Shown one piece after another: positions 18,974 through 28,369 of a stretch of DNA of 64,000 nt; positions within the stretch are counted from its first letter, which is position 1; each line of letters begins with the position of its first letter. Location: contig JAHCJZ010000001.1 of NCBI GenBank assembly GCA_026126025.1, forward strand, positions 186,001 to 250,000, read 5' to 3'. Source of the stretch: Bauldia sp. GTDB lineage: Bacteria; Pseudomonadota; Alphaproteobacteria; Rhizobiales; Kaistiaceae. The notes beneath the pieces were generated by a model. The model saw only the letters and a list, made by a program, of their open reading frames with translations. It had not been told where the DNA came from and searched no databases. The translations under genes and the position numbers were made by a program.

Positions 18974-19991
18974 CGAGGGCGACCGGGCCGAGATCGGGCG
19001 GGGCCATCGCGCCGGGAATGAACCCGCCCTGCCGGTTGGCGAGGGTTTCGGGATCCTCGCTCGGGTCCGGCCGCTCGCGCGGGATCGGCGGATAGGACGC
19101 GCCGCCGCCGGCGGCGATCTGGACGCCCTGCGACAGGTCGACGGTCACCACGCTGGCACCGCGGTCGTCGGCAACGATGGTCGAGAGCGGACCGCAGCCG
19201 CAGGAGGGATTGTAGGTCTCGCGATAGACGAACGCGTTGGCGAGCGACGCGTAGGAGAGGCCGTCGACCGAGGTCGCATTGTCGATCGACCCGGCGCCGG
19301 CGCGGTAGGTGAAGAGGCCGACCTGCTGGCCGGGGCACCGCGCCTGGCAGGTCGCGGCGTCCTGGCTGAACCGCGACTGGGTGGTCGAGAAGCTGATCGG
19401 GAAGAACGACCCGTCGCAATAGCGCACGCACACCGTGGTGTAGGTCGCGACCTGCTGCGCCGGCGACGCCGGTGCGCCGATGACGACGTTGGGATCGACC
19501 ATCACCTCGTTGCCGAACAGCCGGTCGAGCAGGCGGCCATCGCCGGGACGGTCGGCATAGGGCGCGTATTGCGGCCCGCATTGCGCATTGCCGAGGGCGC
19601 GCAGCACGTTGTTGATGTCGGCGGCCCGGCTGCCCGGGTCGGGCAGCGTCTGCATCTGCCGGGCGAGGGCGTCCATGCTGGCCGCCATCTGCTGCAGCTG
19701 GCCGAGAATGCCCGCGCAGGTCGCCGGCACCAGCCGCTGGATCACCCGGATGCAACCCTGCTGCTGAGCCGCCTGGTAGGTCTGGTTGTAGGCCACCTGC
19801 GCCTGCTGGTACTGCGCGGCGAGGTTCTGGTACTGCCGGTCCGACTGGCCCTGCTGGAGGGCGGCAAGCTGCTGCTCCAGCTGCGCGCAGTAGTTCTGCG
19901 CGGCCGCGGGCACGGCGAAGGCGACGCCGAGGCCGAAAGCGAGGCCCCTCGTCCAGCGTCGCCATCGGGAATGGCGGAAAAACCCTGACAT
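18921..19991 (-). CDS. Exported DUF2865 family protein
   Basis: A 356-residue secreted protein with an Arg-rich signal peptide ending at VPAAAQ. A Gln-rich coiled-coil region (residues about 30-85) is followed by the DUF2865 core, with Cys pairs in [25 protein letters not shown] and SCGCG. DUF2865 is largely restricted to Hyphomicrobiales and has no known function; paired cysteines suggest disulfides. The ATG at 19991 has GGAG eight bases upstream. An ATG 33 bases earlier is possible. Confidence 0.8.
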   Translation of the reverse strand: MSGFFRHSRWRRWTRGLAFGLGVAFAVPAAAQNYCAQLEQQLAALQQGQSDRQYQNLAAQYQQAQVAYNQTYQAAQQQGCIRVIQRLVPATCAGILGQLQQMAASMDALARQMQTLPDPGSRAADINNVLRALGNAQCGPQYAPYADRPGDGRLLDRLFGNEVMVDPNVVIGAPASPAQQVATYTTVCVRYCDGSFFPISFSTTQSRFSQDAATCQARCPGQQVGLFTYRAGAGSIDNATSVDGLSYASLANAFVYRETYNPSCGCGPLSTIVADDRGASVVTVDLSQGVQIAAGGGASYPPIPRERPDPSEDPETLANRQGGFIPGAMAPPDLGPVALVNDEGMRLIGPAYLFAR

Positions 19992-20162
19992 CTGCCAACT
20001 CCGGCCGCGGCGACGCGATAGCATGGATGTCCGTATGCCGCACCTTTCGGGCGGTGGCTAAGCCCATCCCGGCACTGGCCAAGCCCCGGGACCGTCAGTA
20101 AAAGGACACCGAACCTTGGCGGCCTCAGGGCGGGCGCCGACGGCATTTCGAGGGAGGGGAGC

Positions 20163-20738
20163 GTGATCTTCAGCGACATCGAGCGGAACCTGATGCCTTG
20201 GCAGCTCGTCGGAGCGTGGGTCGTCGTCATTGCCGCCGCCGCCTTCATGGCGTTCGGCACCATCCCGCATATCGACGACGTCACCGGCGGGCTCCAGGTG
20301 CTGTCGCTCCACTGGAACGGCTTCGACCATGACGAGGTCCACGCGCTTGCCGAGGCGCTGGGCGAGGAGGGGCTCCTCTACTACGCGGTCAACCAGGTCA
20401 TCGCCGAGCTGGTGTTTGCGATCGCCGCCTTCCTCGCGCTGACCATCACCTTCCTCTGGGTGACCCGCCCCGGCGAGAAATTCGCCCTGCCGCTGCCGGA
20501 GGCGCTGCGCCTCGCGCCGCTCGGCACCGCGGTGGCGGCGCTCTTCTGCCATGTCGTGACCGCCTTCGCGCAATGGGGCGTCCTCGCCAGCGAGGAGCCG
20601 GCGAGCGGCGTGGTCGAGCTTGCCAGCACCACGGTCGCGATCATGCAGATCGCCTATATCGCGACCGCCGCCGCGGTGCTGATCACGGTAGTCTTCGCCA
20701 TTCTGCGCGGCCTCGGCTCGCAGCCCGCCCACGCCTGA
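20163..20738 (+). CDS. Membrane protein of unknown function
   Basis: A 191-residue protein with four hydrophobic helices (about residues 15-32, 75-97, 112-132 and 153-178). Between the first two lies a soluble loop with several His, Asp and Glu residues (HWNGFDHDEVHALAEALGEE). I do not recognise the family. It has a GAGGGGAG site before the ATG and no close partner; a strong hairpin follows. Confidence 0.7.
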   Translation: MIFSDIERNLMPWQLVGAWVVVIAAAAFMAFGTIPHIDDVTGGLQVLSLHWNGFDHDEVHALAEALGEEGLLYYAVNQVIAELVFAIAAFLALTITFLWVTRPGEKFALPLPEALRLAPLGTAVAALFCHVVTAFAQWGVLASEEPASGVVELASTTVAIMQIAYIATAAAVLITVVFAILRGLGSQPAHA

Positions 20739-20759
20739 CGGCTTGACGGCTTCCGTCCA

Positions 20760-20797
20760 AAGGCGCATGAGCACCGCCATGACGGCTCATGCGCCTT
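20760..20797. terminator. Hairpin after the unknown membrane protein
   Basis: Perfect 12-bp arms AAGGCGCATGAG (20760-20771) and CTCATGCGCCTT (20786-20797) enclose a 14-base loop. No T-run follows, so termination is plausible but not proven. Confidence 0.5.
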
Positions 20798-20925
20798 CGC
20801 GGGCGATTAACATCTGCGGGATCATCATTACCGGCTAGCAACCCTGCTGGCTGAGGCCGTCCCTCTTACGCAATCGGATCATCTGAGATGGACGCCCCCG
20901 GCCAGCGGGTCAGGGAGCTTTTCGC

Positions 20926-22347
20926 GTGTCCGACGCTTCGACCGACACCGCCTTTCGCGGCCTGCGGCTGCACAATACGCTGACCCGGGCGAAGGAGGAC
21001 TTCGTCCCGATCGATCCGGCGCATGTGCGCATGTATGTCTGCGGGCCGACCGTCTACGACTTCGCCCATATCGGCAATGCGCGGCCGGCGATCGTGTTCG
21101 ACGTGCTGTTCCGGCTCCTGCGCCACCTCTATGGCGAGGAGCACGTCACCTATGTCCGCAACATCACCGACGTCGACGACAAGATCATCGCCCGCGCTGC
21201 GGAGGATTTCCCCGACCTCCCGCGCGGCGAGGCGATCGGCCGGCTGACCGAGACCACCGAGCGCCAGTATCTGGAGGACGTGACCGCGCTCGGCTGCCTG
21301 CCGCCCACGATCCAGCCGCGGGCGACCGAGCATATCGGCGACATGATCGCGCTTATCGAGGCGCTCGTCGCCCGCGGCCATGCCTACGCCGCCGAAGGCC
21401 ATGTCCTGTTCGACGTGCGCTCCTGGAAGAGCCATGACGGCAGCCTCGAATACGGGAAGCTGTCGCACCGCACGCTGGACGAGATGGTCGCCGGCGCCCG
21501 CGTCGAGGTGGCGCCCTACAAGCGCGATCCGATGGACTTCGTGCTGTGGAAGCCCTCGCATGACGACGACCCAGGCTGGGCCTCGCCCTGGGGCCTCGGC
21601 CGTCCCGGCTGGCACATCGAGTGCTCGGCGATGGCCGGCCGCCACCTTGGCGACACCTTCGACATCCATGGCGGCGGCCTCGACCTCATCTTCCCGCACC
21701 ACGAGAACGAGATCGCCCAGTCGCGCTGCGCGCACGGCACCGAAACGATGGCGCGCTACTGGCTCCACAACGGCTTCCTCCAGGTCGAGGGGGAGAAGAT
21801 GGCGAAGTCGACTGGCAATTTCGTCACCATCCGCGAGCTCCTCGCCGACTGGCCGGGCGACGTGCTGCGCCTCAACATGCTGCGCACCCACTATCGCCAG
21901 CCGATCGACTGGACCGTCGCAGGGCTCGAGGAGAGCACGCGCACGCTCGCATCGTGGTTCGACGCCGCCTCCGACGATGCCGAGCCGCGGCCGGCGGCCG
22001 AGATCGTCGAGGCGCTGTCCGACGACCTCAATACCCCCAAGGCGATCGCCGAACTCCACGGCCTGAAGGGCCGCGCTGGCCACAAGGCGCTGGCCGGGTC
22101 GCTGGCGTTCCTGGGCTTCCGCCGCGACAGCTTCGCGGCGTGGCAGGAATCCCGCGCGCCCGAGCCTGCCGTCCCGGTCGAGGAGATCGAGCGGCTGCTC
22201 GACATGCGGATCGACGCCCGCAAGGCAAAGAACTTCGCCGAGGCCGACCGCATTCGCGCCGAGCTCGAAGCGAAGGGCATCCAGCTCAAGGACGCTCGCG
22301 ACCCCGCCACCGGCGAGCTCGTCACAACCTGGGAGGTCAAGGCATGA
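20926..22347 (+). CDS. cysS: Cysteinyl-tRNA synthetase
   Basis: A 473-residue class I synthetase. It has [17 protein letters not shown] (HIGH motif), the zinc ligands Cys, Cys, His, Glu across GPTV and [13 protein letters not shown] to [11 protein letters not shown], and KMAKSTGNF. It starts at GTG with GGGAGC upstream. The stop overlaps the GFA gene start by ATGA, so cysS heads a coupled four-gene operon ending with cimA. No T-box leader is visible. Confidence 0.97.
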   Translation: MSDASTDTAFRGLRLHNTLTRAKEDFVPIDPAHVRMYVCGPTVYDFAHIGNARPAIVFDVLFRLLRHLYGEEHVTYVRNITDVDDKIIARAAEDFPDLPRGEAIGRLTETTERQYLEDVTALGCLPPTIQPRATEHIGDMIALIEALVARGHAYAAEGHVLFDVRSWKSHDGSLEYGKLSHRTLDEMVAGARVEVAPYKRDPMDFVLWKPSHDDDPGWASPWGLGRPGWHIECSAMAGRHLGDTFDIHGGGLDLIFPHHENEIAQSRCAHGTETMARYWLHNGFLQVEGEKMAKSTGNFVTIRELLADWPGDVLRLNMLRTHYRQPIDWTVAGLEESTRTLASWFDAASDDAEPRPAAEIVEALSDDLNTPKAIAELHGLKGRAGHKALAGSLAFLGFRRDSFAAWQESRAPEPAVPVEEIERLLDMRIDARKAKNFAEADRIRAELEAKGIQLKDARDPATGELVTTWEVKA

Positions 22348-22826
22348 GCGCACCGGCAACCACCGGACCCTATAGCGGCGGCTGCCAGTGCGGCGCTGTC
22401 CGCTTTCGCGCCGCGCGGCTCGGACGCGCCACGATCTGCCATTGCCGGATGTGCCAGAAGGCGTTCGGCGCCTTCTACGGCCCGCTGGTCACGGCCGAGG
22501 GCGTGGAGTGGACGCGCGGCGCGCCGGCCTATTTCCAGAGCTCGGAGCGGGTGCGGCGCGGCTTCTGTTCCGCCTGCGGCACCCCGCTCACCTTCGAGGC
22601 GGAAGGCGGCATCGACCTTGCGATCGGCGCCTTCGACGACCCGCGCGTCGCCGAGCCGACGCTGCAGGTCAACCCGGCCGACAAGCTTCCCTTCGTCGAC
22701 CGCATCCCGGGCCTGCCGACCCGCCTGCCGGGGACCGAACCGCTGGCCGACGCGCTCCTCACCGGCATCCAGTCGCGCCAGCACCCCGACCACGACACCG
22801 CCTTCTGGAGGAGCCCGACGCCATGA
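22344..22826 (+). CDS. GFA (CENP-V) family zinc protein
   Basis: A 160-residue protein of the glutathione-dependent formaldehyde-activating (GFA/CENP-V) family. Zinc-binding cysteines are in [21 protein letters not shown] and FCSACGTPL. The namesake activity has been questioned, and most members have unknown substrates. Its start overlaps the cysS stop, and its own stop overlaps the next start (ATGA), so all are translated in a coupled way. Confidence 0.9.
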   Translation: MSAPATTGPYSGGCQCGAVRFRAARLGRATICHCRMCQKAFGAFYGPLVTAEGVEWTRGAPAYFQSSERVRRGFCSACGTPLTFEAEGGIDLAIGAFDDPRVAEPTLQVNPADKLPFVDRIPGLPTRLPGTEPLADALLTGIQSRQHPDHDTAFWRSPTP

Positions 22827-23218
22827 CCATCGAAATCGATCATCTCGGTCTCAATGTCGGCGACTATGCCGGGGCCAAGGCCTTCTACCTCGCCGCGCTG
22901 GCGCCGCTGCGCATGACGCTGCTGCAGGAATACCCGGCGAGCATGACCGGCGGCGCCGACACCTGCGGCATCGGCGCGGACGGCAAGCCGTTCTTCTGGA
23001 TCACCGCCGCGGGCCGCACCACGCCGCGCGTCCACCTCGCCTTCCGCGCCGAAACCCGCGAGCAGGTCGAGGCCTTTTACGCCGCGGCGCTTGCCGCCGG
23101 CGGCGTCGACAATGGCGCGCCCGGCATCCGCAAGCTCTACCACCCCGACTATTACGGCGCCTTCGTCATCGACCCCGAAGGCCACAACCTCGAAGCGGTC
23201 TGTCACAAGCCGGCCTGA
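22823..23218 (+). CDS. VOC-family protein (glyoxalase fold)
   Basis: A 131-residue single vicinal-oxygen-chelate protein. IDHLGLNVGDYAGAKAFY opens the first beta-alpha-beta-beta-beta unit, and YHPDYYGAFVIDPEGHNLEAVCH closes the second, with His and Glu metal ligands in the usual places. Members include glyoxalases, dioxygenases and resistance proteins. The substrate is not predictable. CTGGAGGAG precedes the ATG, which overlaps the GFA stop. Confidence 0.88.
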   Translation: MTIEIDHLGLNVGDYAGAKAFYLAALAPLRMTLLQEYPASMTGGADTCGIGADGKPFFWITAAGRTTPRVHLAFRAETREQVEAFYAAALAAGGVDNGAPGIRKLYHPDYYGAFVIDPEGHNLEAVCHKPA

Positions 23219-23241
23219 TCGGCCCGGTTCCGAGCGAAGCC

Positions 23242-24873
23242 ATGAGCAGGGAACGCCTCTACCTCTACGACACTACCCTCAGGGACGGCGCGCAGACGCC
23301 GGGCATCGATTTCTCGCTGCCCGAGAAGCTGCTCGTCATCGAACTGCTCGACCAGCTCGGCATCGCCTATGTCGAGGGCGGCTATCCCGGCGCGAACCCG
23401 ACCGACACGGAGCTTTTCGGCCGCAAGCGGACGAGGAAGGCCGCCTTCACCGCATTCGGCATGGTGAAGCGCGCCGGCGTGTCGCTGTCGAACGACCCCG
23501 GCCTTCGCGCGCTGCTCGCCGCCGAGGCCGACGCGATCTGCTTCGTGGCCAAGGCCTGGGACTATCACGTCCGTGTCGCGCTCGGCACGACCGAGGCGGA
23601 GAACCTCGAGGCGGTGCGCCAGTCGGTGACCGCCGCTCGCGAGGCCGGCCGCGAGGTGCTGGTCGACTGCGAGCATTTCTTCGACGGGTGGAAGGCGAAC
23701 CGTGACTACGCCCTCTCCATTGCGGCGGCCGCGTTCGAATCCGGCGCCCGCTGGGTCGTGCTGTGCGACACCAATGGCGGCACCATGCCGGAGGAGATCG
23801 AGGCGATCGTCCGCGACGTCGCCATGGTCGTTCCCGGCGACCGCCTCGGCATCCACGCCCACAACGACACCGGCCAGGCGGTGGCCAATTCGCTGGCGGC
23901 GGTGCGGGGCGGGGCGCGGCAGATCCAGGGGACGCTGAACGGCATCGGCGAGCGCTGCGGCAACGCCAACCTCACCACGCTGATCCCGACGCTCGCTTTG
24001 AAGCCGGCCTATGCCGACCGCTACGACACCGGGATCGACGCCGACGCGCTGGCCGGGCTCACCGCCCTGTCGCGCCGCTTCGACGAGCTCCTCAACCGCG
24101 CGCCCGACCGCCAGGCGCCCTATGTCGGCGCCAGCGCCTTCGCCACCAAGGCCGGCATCCATGCCTCGGCGCTCGCCAAGGATACCCGGACCTACGAGCA
24201 CGTCTCGCCGGACGCGGTGGGAAACAGCCGCCGGGTGTTCGTCTCCGACCAGGCCGGGAAGTCGAACCTCGTCGCCGAGCTCGCCCGCATCGGGCTCGCC
24301 GTGCCGAAGGACGATCCGCGTCTCGACGGCCTCCTCGCCGAGGTGAAGCGGCGCGAGGCCGGCGGTTATGCCTATGAGAGCGCCGACGCCTCGTTCGAGC
24401 TGCTGGCGCGCCGCCGGCTCGGCACCGTCCCGACCTATTTCGAGGTCGAGGGCTTCCAGGCCACCGTGGAGCATCGCCGCAACGCCATCGGCAAGGAAGT
24501 CTCGGTCTCGCAGGCGGTGGTGAAGGTGATCGTCGGCGGCGAGCGCCTCCTCAACGTCGCCGAGGGCAACGGCCCGGTGAACGCCCTCGACCGCGCGCTC
24601 CGCAAGGATCTCGGCGCCTACCAGGACGCCATCACCGACCTCGAGCTGGTCGACTACAAGGTCCGTATCCTCGACGGCGGCACCGAAGCCGTGACCCGGG
24701 TGCTGATCGAAAGCGCCGACGCCTCCGGCGCGCGCTGGTTCACCATCGGCGTCTCCGCCAACGTCGTCGACGCCTCCTTCGAAGCGCTCCTCGACTCCAT
24801 CGCCTTCAAGCTGATGAAGGACGGCGTGAAACCCGTCGGCGGCTCGGCCCCGCGCCAAATGGCCCCGGCGTAG
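23242..24873 (+). CDS. cimA: Citramalate synthase
   Basis: A 543-residue enzyme of the isopropylmalate-synthase superfamily, CimA type. The catalytic N-terminus is LYDTTLRDGAQTPGIDFS, with metal ligands in IHAHNDTGQAVANSL and the NGIGERCGNANL motif. The C-terminal regulatory domain is present. It condenses pyruvate and acetyl-CoA to citramalate for threonine-independent isoleucine synthesis. Isopropylmalate and homocitrate synthases are close relatives, but the GMVKRAG and AKAWDYHV segments favour CimA. It is the last gene of the cysS operon. Confidence 0.9.
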   Translation: MSRERLYLYDTTLRDGAQTPGIDFSLPEKLLVIELLDQLGIAYVEGGYPGANPTDTELFGRKRTRKAAFTAFGMVKRAGVSLSNDPGLRALLAAEADAICFVAKAWDYHVRVALGTTEAENLEAVRQSVTAAREAGREVLVDCEHFFDGWKANRDYALSIAAAAFESGARWVVLCDTNGGTMPEEIEAIVRDVAMVVPGDRLGIHAHNDTGQAVANSLAAVRGGARQIQGTLNGIGERCGNANLTTLIPTLALKPAYADRYDTGIDADALAGLTALSRRFDELLNRAPDRQAPYVGASAFATKAGIHASALAKDTRTYEHVSPDAVGNSRRVFVSDQAGKSNLVAELARIGLAVPKDDPRLDGLLAEVKRREAGGYAYESADASFELLARRRLGTVPTYFEVEGFQATVEHRRNAIGKEVSVSQAVVKVIVGGERLLNVAEGNGPVNALDRALRKDLGAYQDAITDLELVDYKVRILDGGTEAVTRVLIESADASGARWFTIGVSANVVDASFEALLDSIAFKLMKDGVKPVGGSAPRQMAPA

Positions 24874-24909
24874 CGCCCAACTGCGTAGCGCCCAACTGCG
24901 TAGCGCAAG
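24868..24909 (+). repeat. 15-bp tandem repeat over the cimA stop
   Basis: GCGTAGCGCCCAACT occurs twice head to tail (24868-24882 and 24883-24897) with a partial third copy GCGTAGCGCAAG. The first copy contains the cimA stop codon TAG. Confidence 0.9.
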
Positions 24910-24926
24910 TTATTGAAACGGTTAAC

Positions 24927-25052
24927 CTCCCCCTCGTGGGGAGGTCGAAATCGGCAAGCGGAGCGCCGCCGATTTCGGGAGGGGGGCAGCCTCTCAGTCA
25001 GTCCCCCTCCCCGAAACCGCTGCGCGGTTTCGACCCTCCCACGAGGGGAGGG
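24927..25052. repeat. Dispersed intergenic repeat, two facing units
   Basis: CCTCCCCCTCGTGGGGAGG is followed by CGAAATCGGC-loop-GCCGATTTCG and GGGAGGGG (24927-24985). A related unit in opposite orientation lies at 25002-25052. The 43 bases 24942-24984 are identical to 35353-35395, so this is a mobile or amplified intergenic element. It lies between convergent genes. Confidence 0.85.
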
Positions 25053-25077
25053 TTAGCCGCGCGGGAGACGATAGGCT

Positions 25078-25692
25078 TTACATCAGCGCAGCCGGCCCGG
25101 CCGCACTGGGCAGGGGTTCCGGCAGCAGCTCCACCAGCCGCGCGACCGTCGGCAGGATCGCCGCAACTTCGCTGACGACGGTGTAGAGCTCCGCCGGCGC
25201 GCCGCCGAGGAAGGGCTTCCGCACGAAGCCCTGCGCTTCCATGTGGCGCAGCAGCGTGGTCAGCGGGTCCCAGAAGCCCTTGATGTTGGCGAGGACGACC
25301 GGCTTGGCGTGCTGGCCGAGCTGCGCCCAGGTCATCATCTCGACCGTCTCTTCCAGCGTGCCGATGCCGCCCGGCAGCGCCACGAAGGCGTCGGAGCGGT
25401 CGAACATCAGGCGCTTGCGCTGATGCATGTCGTCGGTGACGACGAGCTCGGTCGCCTCGCGCAGCATGACCTCGCGGTCGCGGAGGAAGCCGGGGATGAT
25501 GCCGGTGACGGTGCCGCCATTCTCCATGACGCTCCGCGCCAGGATGCCCATCAGGCCGACCGCGCCGCCGCCATAGACGAGGGCGATGCCGGCCTCGGCC
25601 ATGCGGCGGCCGAAGTCGATCGTGGCGGCCGCATAATCGGGGTCGACCCCTTCGGACGAGCCGCAATAGACGCACACGCGTGAGAGCTTCAT
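25078..25692 (-). CDS. LOG-family phosphoribohydrolase (TIGR00730)
   Basis: A 204-residue Rossmann-fold protein with VCVYCGSSEGVDPDY at the start, LVYGGGAVGLMGILA, the RKRLMF basic segment and the signature PGGIGTLEE. These proteins cleave nucleoside 5'-monophosphates such as cytokinin riboside monophosphate to the free base. In bacteria they may take part in purine turnover or cytokinin release. It stands alone. Confidence 0.9.
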   Translation of the reverse strand: MKLSRVCVYCGSSEGVDPDYAAATIDFGRRMAEAGIALVYGGGAVGLMGILARSVMENGGTVTGIIPGFLRDREVMLREATELVVTDDMHQRKRLMFDRSDAFVALPGGIGTLEETVEMMTWAQLGQHAKPVVLANIKGFWDPLTTLLRHMEAQGFVRKPFLGGAPAELYTVVSEVAAILPTVARLVELLPEPLPSAAGPAALM

Positions 25693-25845
25693 GGCCCGGG
25701 GTGTCGCATCGGCTCTCGCGGGCCGTCAAGCGACCGACGCCGCGCCGCGGATGTGGTAAGAAGAGCGGGGAGGGCGGCCCGCCCGGCCGTCCGGCTGGGA
25801 CGGTGGCGTCCGGATCGCGTCCGGGCGCGAGGAGCGTGCCTCGCC

Positions 25846-26907
25846 ATGCGTCGCGGTGGCCCCTTGGTGCCAATGCTGGTGCTTGCCGCCGCGCTCGTCG
25901 CCGCGGTTGCCTTCGTCGTGCTCCGCAACGGGAGCCCAGACGTTGCGTCGGGCGGTGCCGCGGACGCGCTTGGCCTCGCGGAGGTTCCCGCCGATGCGGT
26001 CGCCGCGGCCAGCGCCGGCGATCGCCCCGCGCCGGTCGTGGTCGCCCAGGCCGAACCGGACGGCGCCTCCGACGCCGGCGCGCCGTTCGATTATGTCGCC
26101 CCGCTTTACGATATCGTGCGCGTCGGTGTGGATGGCGCCGTGATCCTCGCCGGGCAGGGCACGCCCGGCGCGCGGATCGAGCTGATCGACGCGTTCGACG
26201 TCATCGGCGTCGCCGAGGTCAACGGGCGGGGCGAGTGGGTGCTCCTGCCGGACGGGGCGCTGTCGCCGGGAACCCACGACCTCGCGCTGCGCACTACCAG
26301 CGCCGACGGCCGCTACCAGGTCGTCGCCGACGAGCGGATCGGCGTGCTGGTCGAGGCCGGCTCGCCCGCGCTCGTCGTCCTGGCTGGGCCCGATGCCCCG
26401 AGCCGGGTCCTCCAGCAGCCCCGCGCGCAGGACGCGGTGCGCGGCGATCCCGCAGTCGTCACCATCGGCACCGTCGAGGCCGACGGCGCCGCGCTCTATG
26501 TCGGCGGCGAAGGCCGCGGCCTGATCCGCGTCTATCTCGACGAGACCATGATCGCCGAGGCGGTCGCCGACGCCGGCGGCCAGTGGACCATCCTCGCCGA
26601 GGCGCCGGACGGTCCCGGCCCGCACGTCATCCGCGCCGACCGCCTCGAACCGGGGAGCGCCACCGTCGTCGCCCGCGCCGAGGTCACCTTCGGCCAGTCG
26701 CCAGCGCTCGTAGCCGCGATGGACGACGCGCCGCCCGACGTCATGACCCTCGCCATCCGCCGCGGCGACAATCTGTGGGAGCTGGCGCGCCGGCTCTACG
26801 GCGACGGCCTCCGCTACACGACGATCTACGACGCCAACCGCGACCAGATCCGCGACCCCGGCCTGATCTACCCCGGCCAGGTGCTGGTCATCCCGGCGCC
26901 GGACTAG
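25846..26907 (+). CDS. LysM-containing envelope protein
   Basis: A 353-residue protein with one N-terminal membrane segment (MLVLAAALVAAVAFVVL), an Ala/Pro-rich linker, and two or three Ig-like repeats. The repeats carry G-x-G-x-W-x-x-L patterns (GRGEWVLLPDG, AGGQWTILAEA). A C-terminal LysM domain follows (LAIRRGDNLWELARRLYGDG ... YPGQVLVIP). It probably binds peptidoglycan and spans inner membrane to wall. The ATG at 25846 follows GAGGAG by 11 bases. A GTG at 25836 is out of frame. Confidence 0.85.
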   Translation: MRRGGPLVPMLVLAAALVAAVAFVVLRNGSPDVASGGAADALGLAEVPADAVAAASAGDRPAPVVVAQAEPDGASDAGAPFDYVAPLYDIVRVGVDGAVILAGQGTPGARIELIDAFDVIGVAEVNGRGEWVLLPDGALSPGTHDLALRTTSADGRYQVVADERIGVLVEAGSPALVVLAGPDAPSRVLQQPRAQDAVRGDPAVVTIGTVEADGAALYVGGEGRGLIRVYLDETMIAEAVADAGGQWTILAEAPDGPGPHVIRADRLEPGSATVVARAEVTFGQSPALVAAMDDAPPDVMTLAIRRGDNLWELARRLYGDGLRYTTIYDANRDQIRDPGLIYPGQVLVIPAPD

Positions 26908-26940
26908 AGGTCGGGTTCACTCGCGTACCCAACCACCCTC

Positions 26941-26965
26941 GTCACCCCGGCGAAGGCCGGGTTCC
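26941..26965. repeat. Dispersed palindrome upstream of marR
   Basis: GTCACCCCGGCGAAGGCCGG followed by GTTCC is the same family as the unit at 13661-13687, read in the opposite orientation. It is a standard alphaproteobacterial intergenic palindrome and could terminate the LysM gene. Confidence 0.8.
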
Positions 26966-26995
26966 GGAAGGCTGACCACCGCCTGCCGTGTCGCC

Positions 26996-27025
26996 TTGAC
27001 CGTATATAATAAGGAGCCTTATAAT
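26996..27025 (+). promoter_or_regulatory. marR promoter with overlapping palindrome
   Basis: TTGACC (26996-27001) and a perfect TATAAT (27020-27025) are 18 bases apart, a near-consensus sigma-70 promoter. Between them TAATAAGG-AG-CCTTATAA forms an imperfect 8-bp inverted repeat that reaches the -10 box, a good place for MarR autoregulation. The AT-rich patch stands out from its GC-rich surroundings. Confidence 0.75.
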
Positions 27026-27051
27026 TAGGTATCCGAACTATCGGTCTCTCC

Positions 27052-27597
27052 ATGTCCGATCTTGAGCTCCGAGACACGCCAGCCCTTGCGGTGCTGAGCC
27101 AACAGCCCGAAGCGCTGGGCCATATCCGGGCCGAACACATCGCGGCGGCGCAGGATCTGCTGCGGGTCTCGAAGAAGCTGCTCGGCGCGTTCACCGACGA
27201 GTTCGCCCTGCATGGCCTGTCGCCCGGCCGCTACGCGCTCCTGATGGGTCTCTACGCCGCAAGGCAGTCGCTCGCGCCCTCCGAGATCGCTGATCGCCTC
27301 GGCGTGACCCGCGCCACGGTCACGGACCTGATCACCGGATTGGTGCGTGACGGGCTGGTCGCCTCCGCCCCTGCCGACGACCGCGATCGGCGGAGGAAGG
27401 CCATCGTGCTGACGCCGGCCGGCAAAGACCTGCTCGGCGGGCTCGTTCCGGAAATCTTCGCGCGCATGGCGGAGATCGTCGCCCCGTTGTCCGCGCAGGA
27501 ACTCACCACGCTGGTCCAGCTGCTGAGGAAGGTCGAGGTCGGTCTCGGTCGCTCGGCGCCGAGCGCAACAGAGGAGCAGGGCAATGGCCATCGCTGA
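27052..27597 (+). CDS. MarR-family transcriptional regulator
   Basis: A 181-residue winged-helix regulator. The DNA-binding helices are in LAPSEIADRLGVTRATVTDLITGLVRDGLV, and the wing is ADDRDRRRKAIVLTPAGKDLL. MarR dimers usually repress their own operon and release DNA on binding small aromatic ligands. The next gene overlaps it by 14 bases, so the membrane protein downstream is its likely target and partner. Confidence 0.9.
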   Translation: MSDLELRDTPALAVLSQQPEALGHIRAEHIAAAQDLLRVSKKLLGAFTDEFALHGLSPGRYALLMGLYAARQSLAPSEIADRLGVTRATVTDLITGLVRDGLVASAPADDRDRRRKAIVLTPAGKDLLGGLVPEIFARMAEIVAPLSAQELTTLVQLLRKVEVGLGRSAPSATEEQGNGHR

Positions 27598-28276
27598 CAC
27601 GCCGGTCGCTTCGCCGCGGCCGAGGCTGATCTGGTTCGCGGTCGGGGTTGCCCTCTTGGCCTATGCCGTCCTCGGCAACTACCTCGTGCTTCCGGGCTAC
27701 CGGCGGTTTCTGGAAGGGGGCAGTCCCAACGAGGGCCAGTCCGGAGTGGACTTCGCGCTGATTTGGGGCGCGACCCGGACGATCGTGTGGATGATGTCGT
27801 TCCACGTCGGCGCCTTCTGCCTGGCGATCGCAGCGCTGGCCGCCCAGGGCGACGCGATCCGTACCTTCCGCCGGTGGTTCGCGATCGGCGCGCTGGTCTG
27901 GCTGGGCCTTTGGACCGTCCCCTCGATACCCGGCCCCTACACCATCCTTTTCGCATTGCTGGGTATGCTGATCCTCGTGATGATCGTGCTGATCTTCGGC
28001 AGGGCGACGCTCAACGCGGCGCGGACCGGCTCGCATTTCTCGGCTTTCAGGGGCGGGCACTGGCAGGTCGCGAGCTATTTCTTCTTCGCGCTTGCGACCT
28101 GGGATCTGTGCGGCCTCGGAAGCGTAGGCGGCATGCTCGATCCCGACGGCGCCGTCCGCGCCGCCAACCAGTCGCTGATGGTCGCGCAGACCACCAAGCT
28201 CATCATCGAGATCTTGATCGCGTGGGGCTTGCTTGCAGTCGCGGCTTTCCCCCGCGCCACCAGCCATCGCCGCTGA
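27584..28276 (+). CDS. Membrane protein of unknown function, marR partner
   Basis: A 230-residue protein with about five hydrophobic helices (residues near 15-38, 62-85, 90-110, 115-137 and 195-222). The loop after the first helix (YRRFLEGGSPNEGQSGVDFAL) and ANQSLMVAQTTKLI are the least hydrophobic stretches. I do not recognise the family. Overlap with the marR gene suggests translational coupling and control by the MarR protein. Confidence 0.75.
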   Translation: MAIADTPVASPRPRLIWFAVGVALLAYAVLGNYLVLPGYRRFLEGGSPNEGQSGVDFALIWGATRTIVWMMSFHVGAFCLAIAALAAQGDAIRTFRRWFAIGALVWLGLWTVPSIPGPYTILFALLGMLILVMIVLIFGRATLNAARTGSHFSAFRGGHWQVASYFFFALATWDLCGLGSVGGMLDPDGAVRAANQSLMVAQTTKLIIEILIAWGLLAVAAFPRATSHRR

Positions 28277-28369
28277 AGAGCGAGCACCGCCACCTGTCTG
28301 CGCCTTGGCGGGTCGCCGTCCCCACATCGCCTCTTGAGAATGCCTCCAGGGAGGACGACATAGGGGCCG

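Noticed and set aside
20813-20925. T-box or other riboswitch leader before cysS
   Set aside because: No T-box sequence or terminator/antiterminator pair is visible, and T-boxes are rare in alphaproteobacteria.
24868-24909. CRISPR-like repeats
   Set aside because: Units are directly adjacent without spacers, and no cas genes occur in the window.
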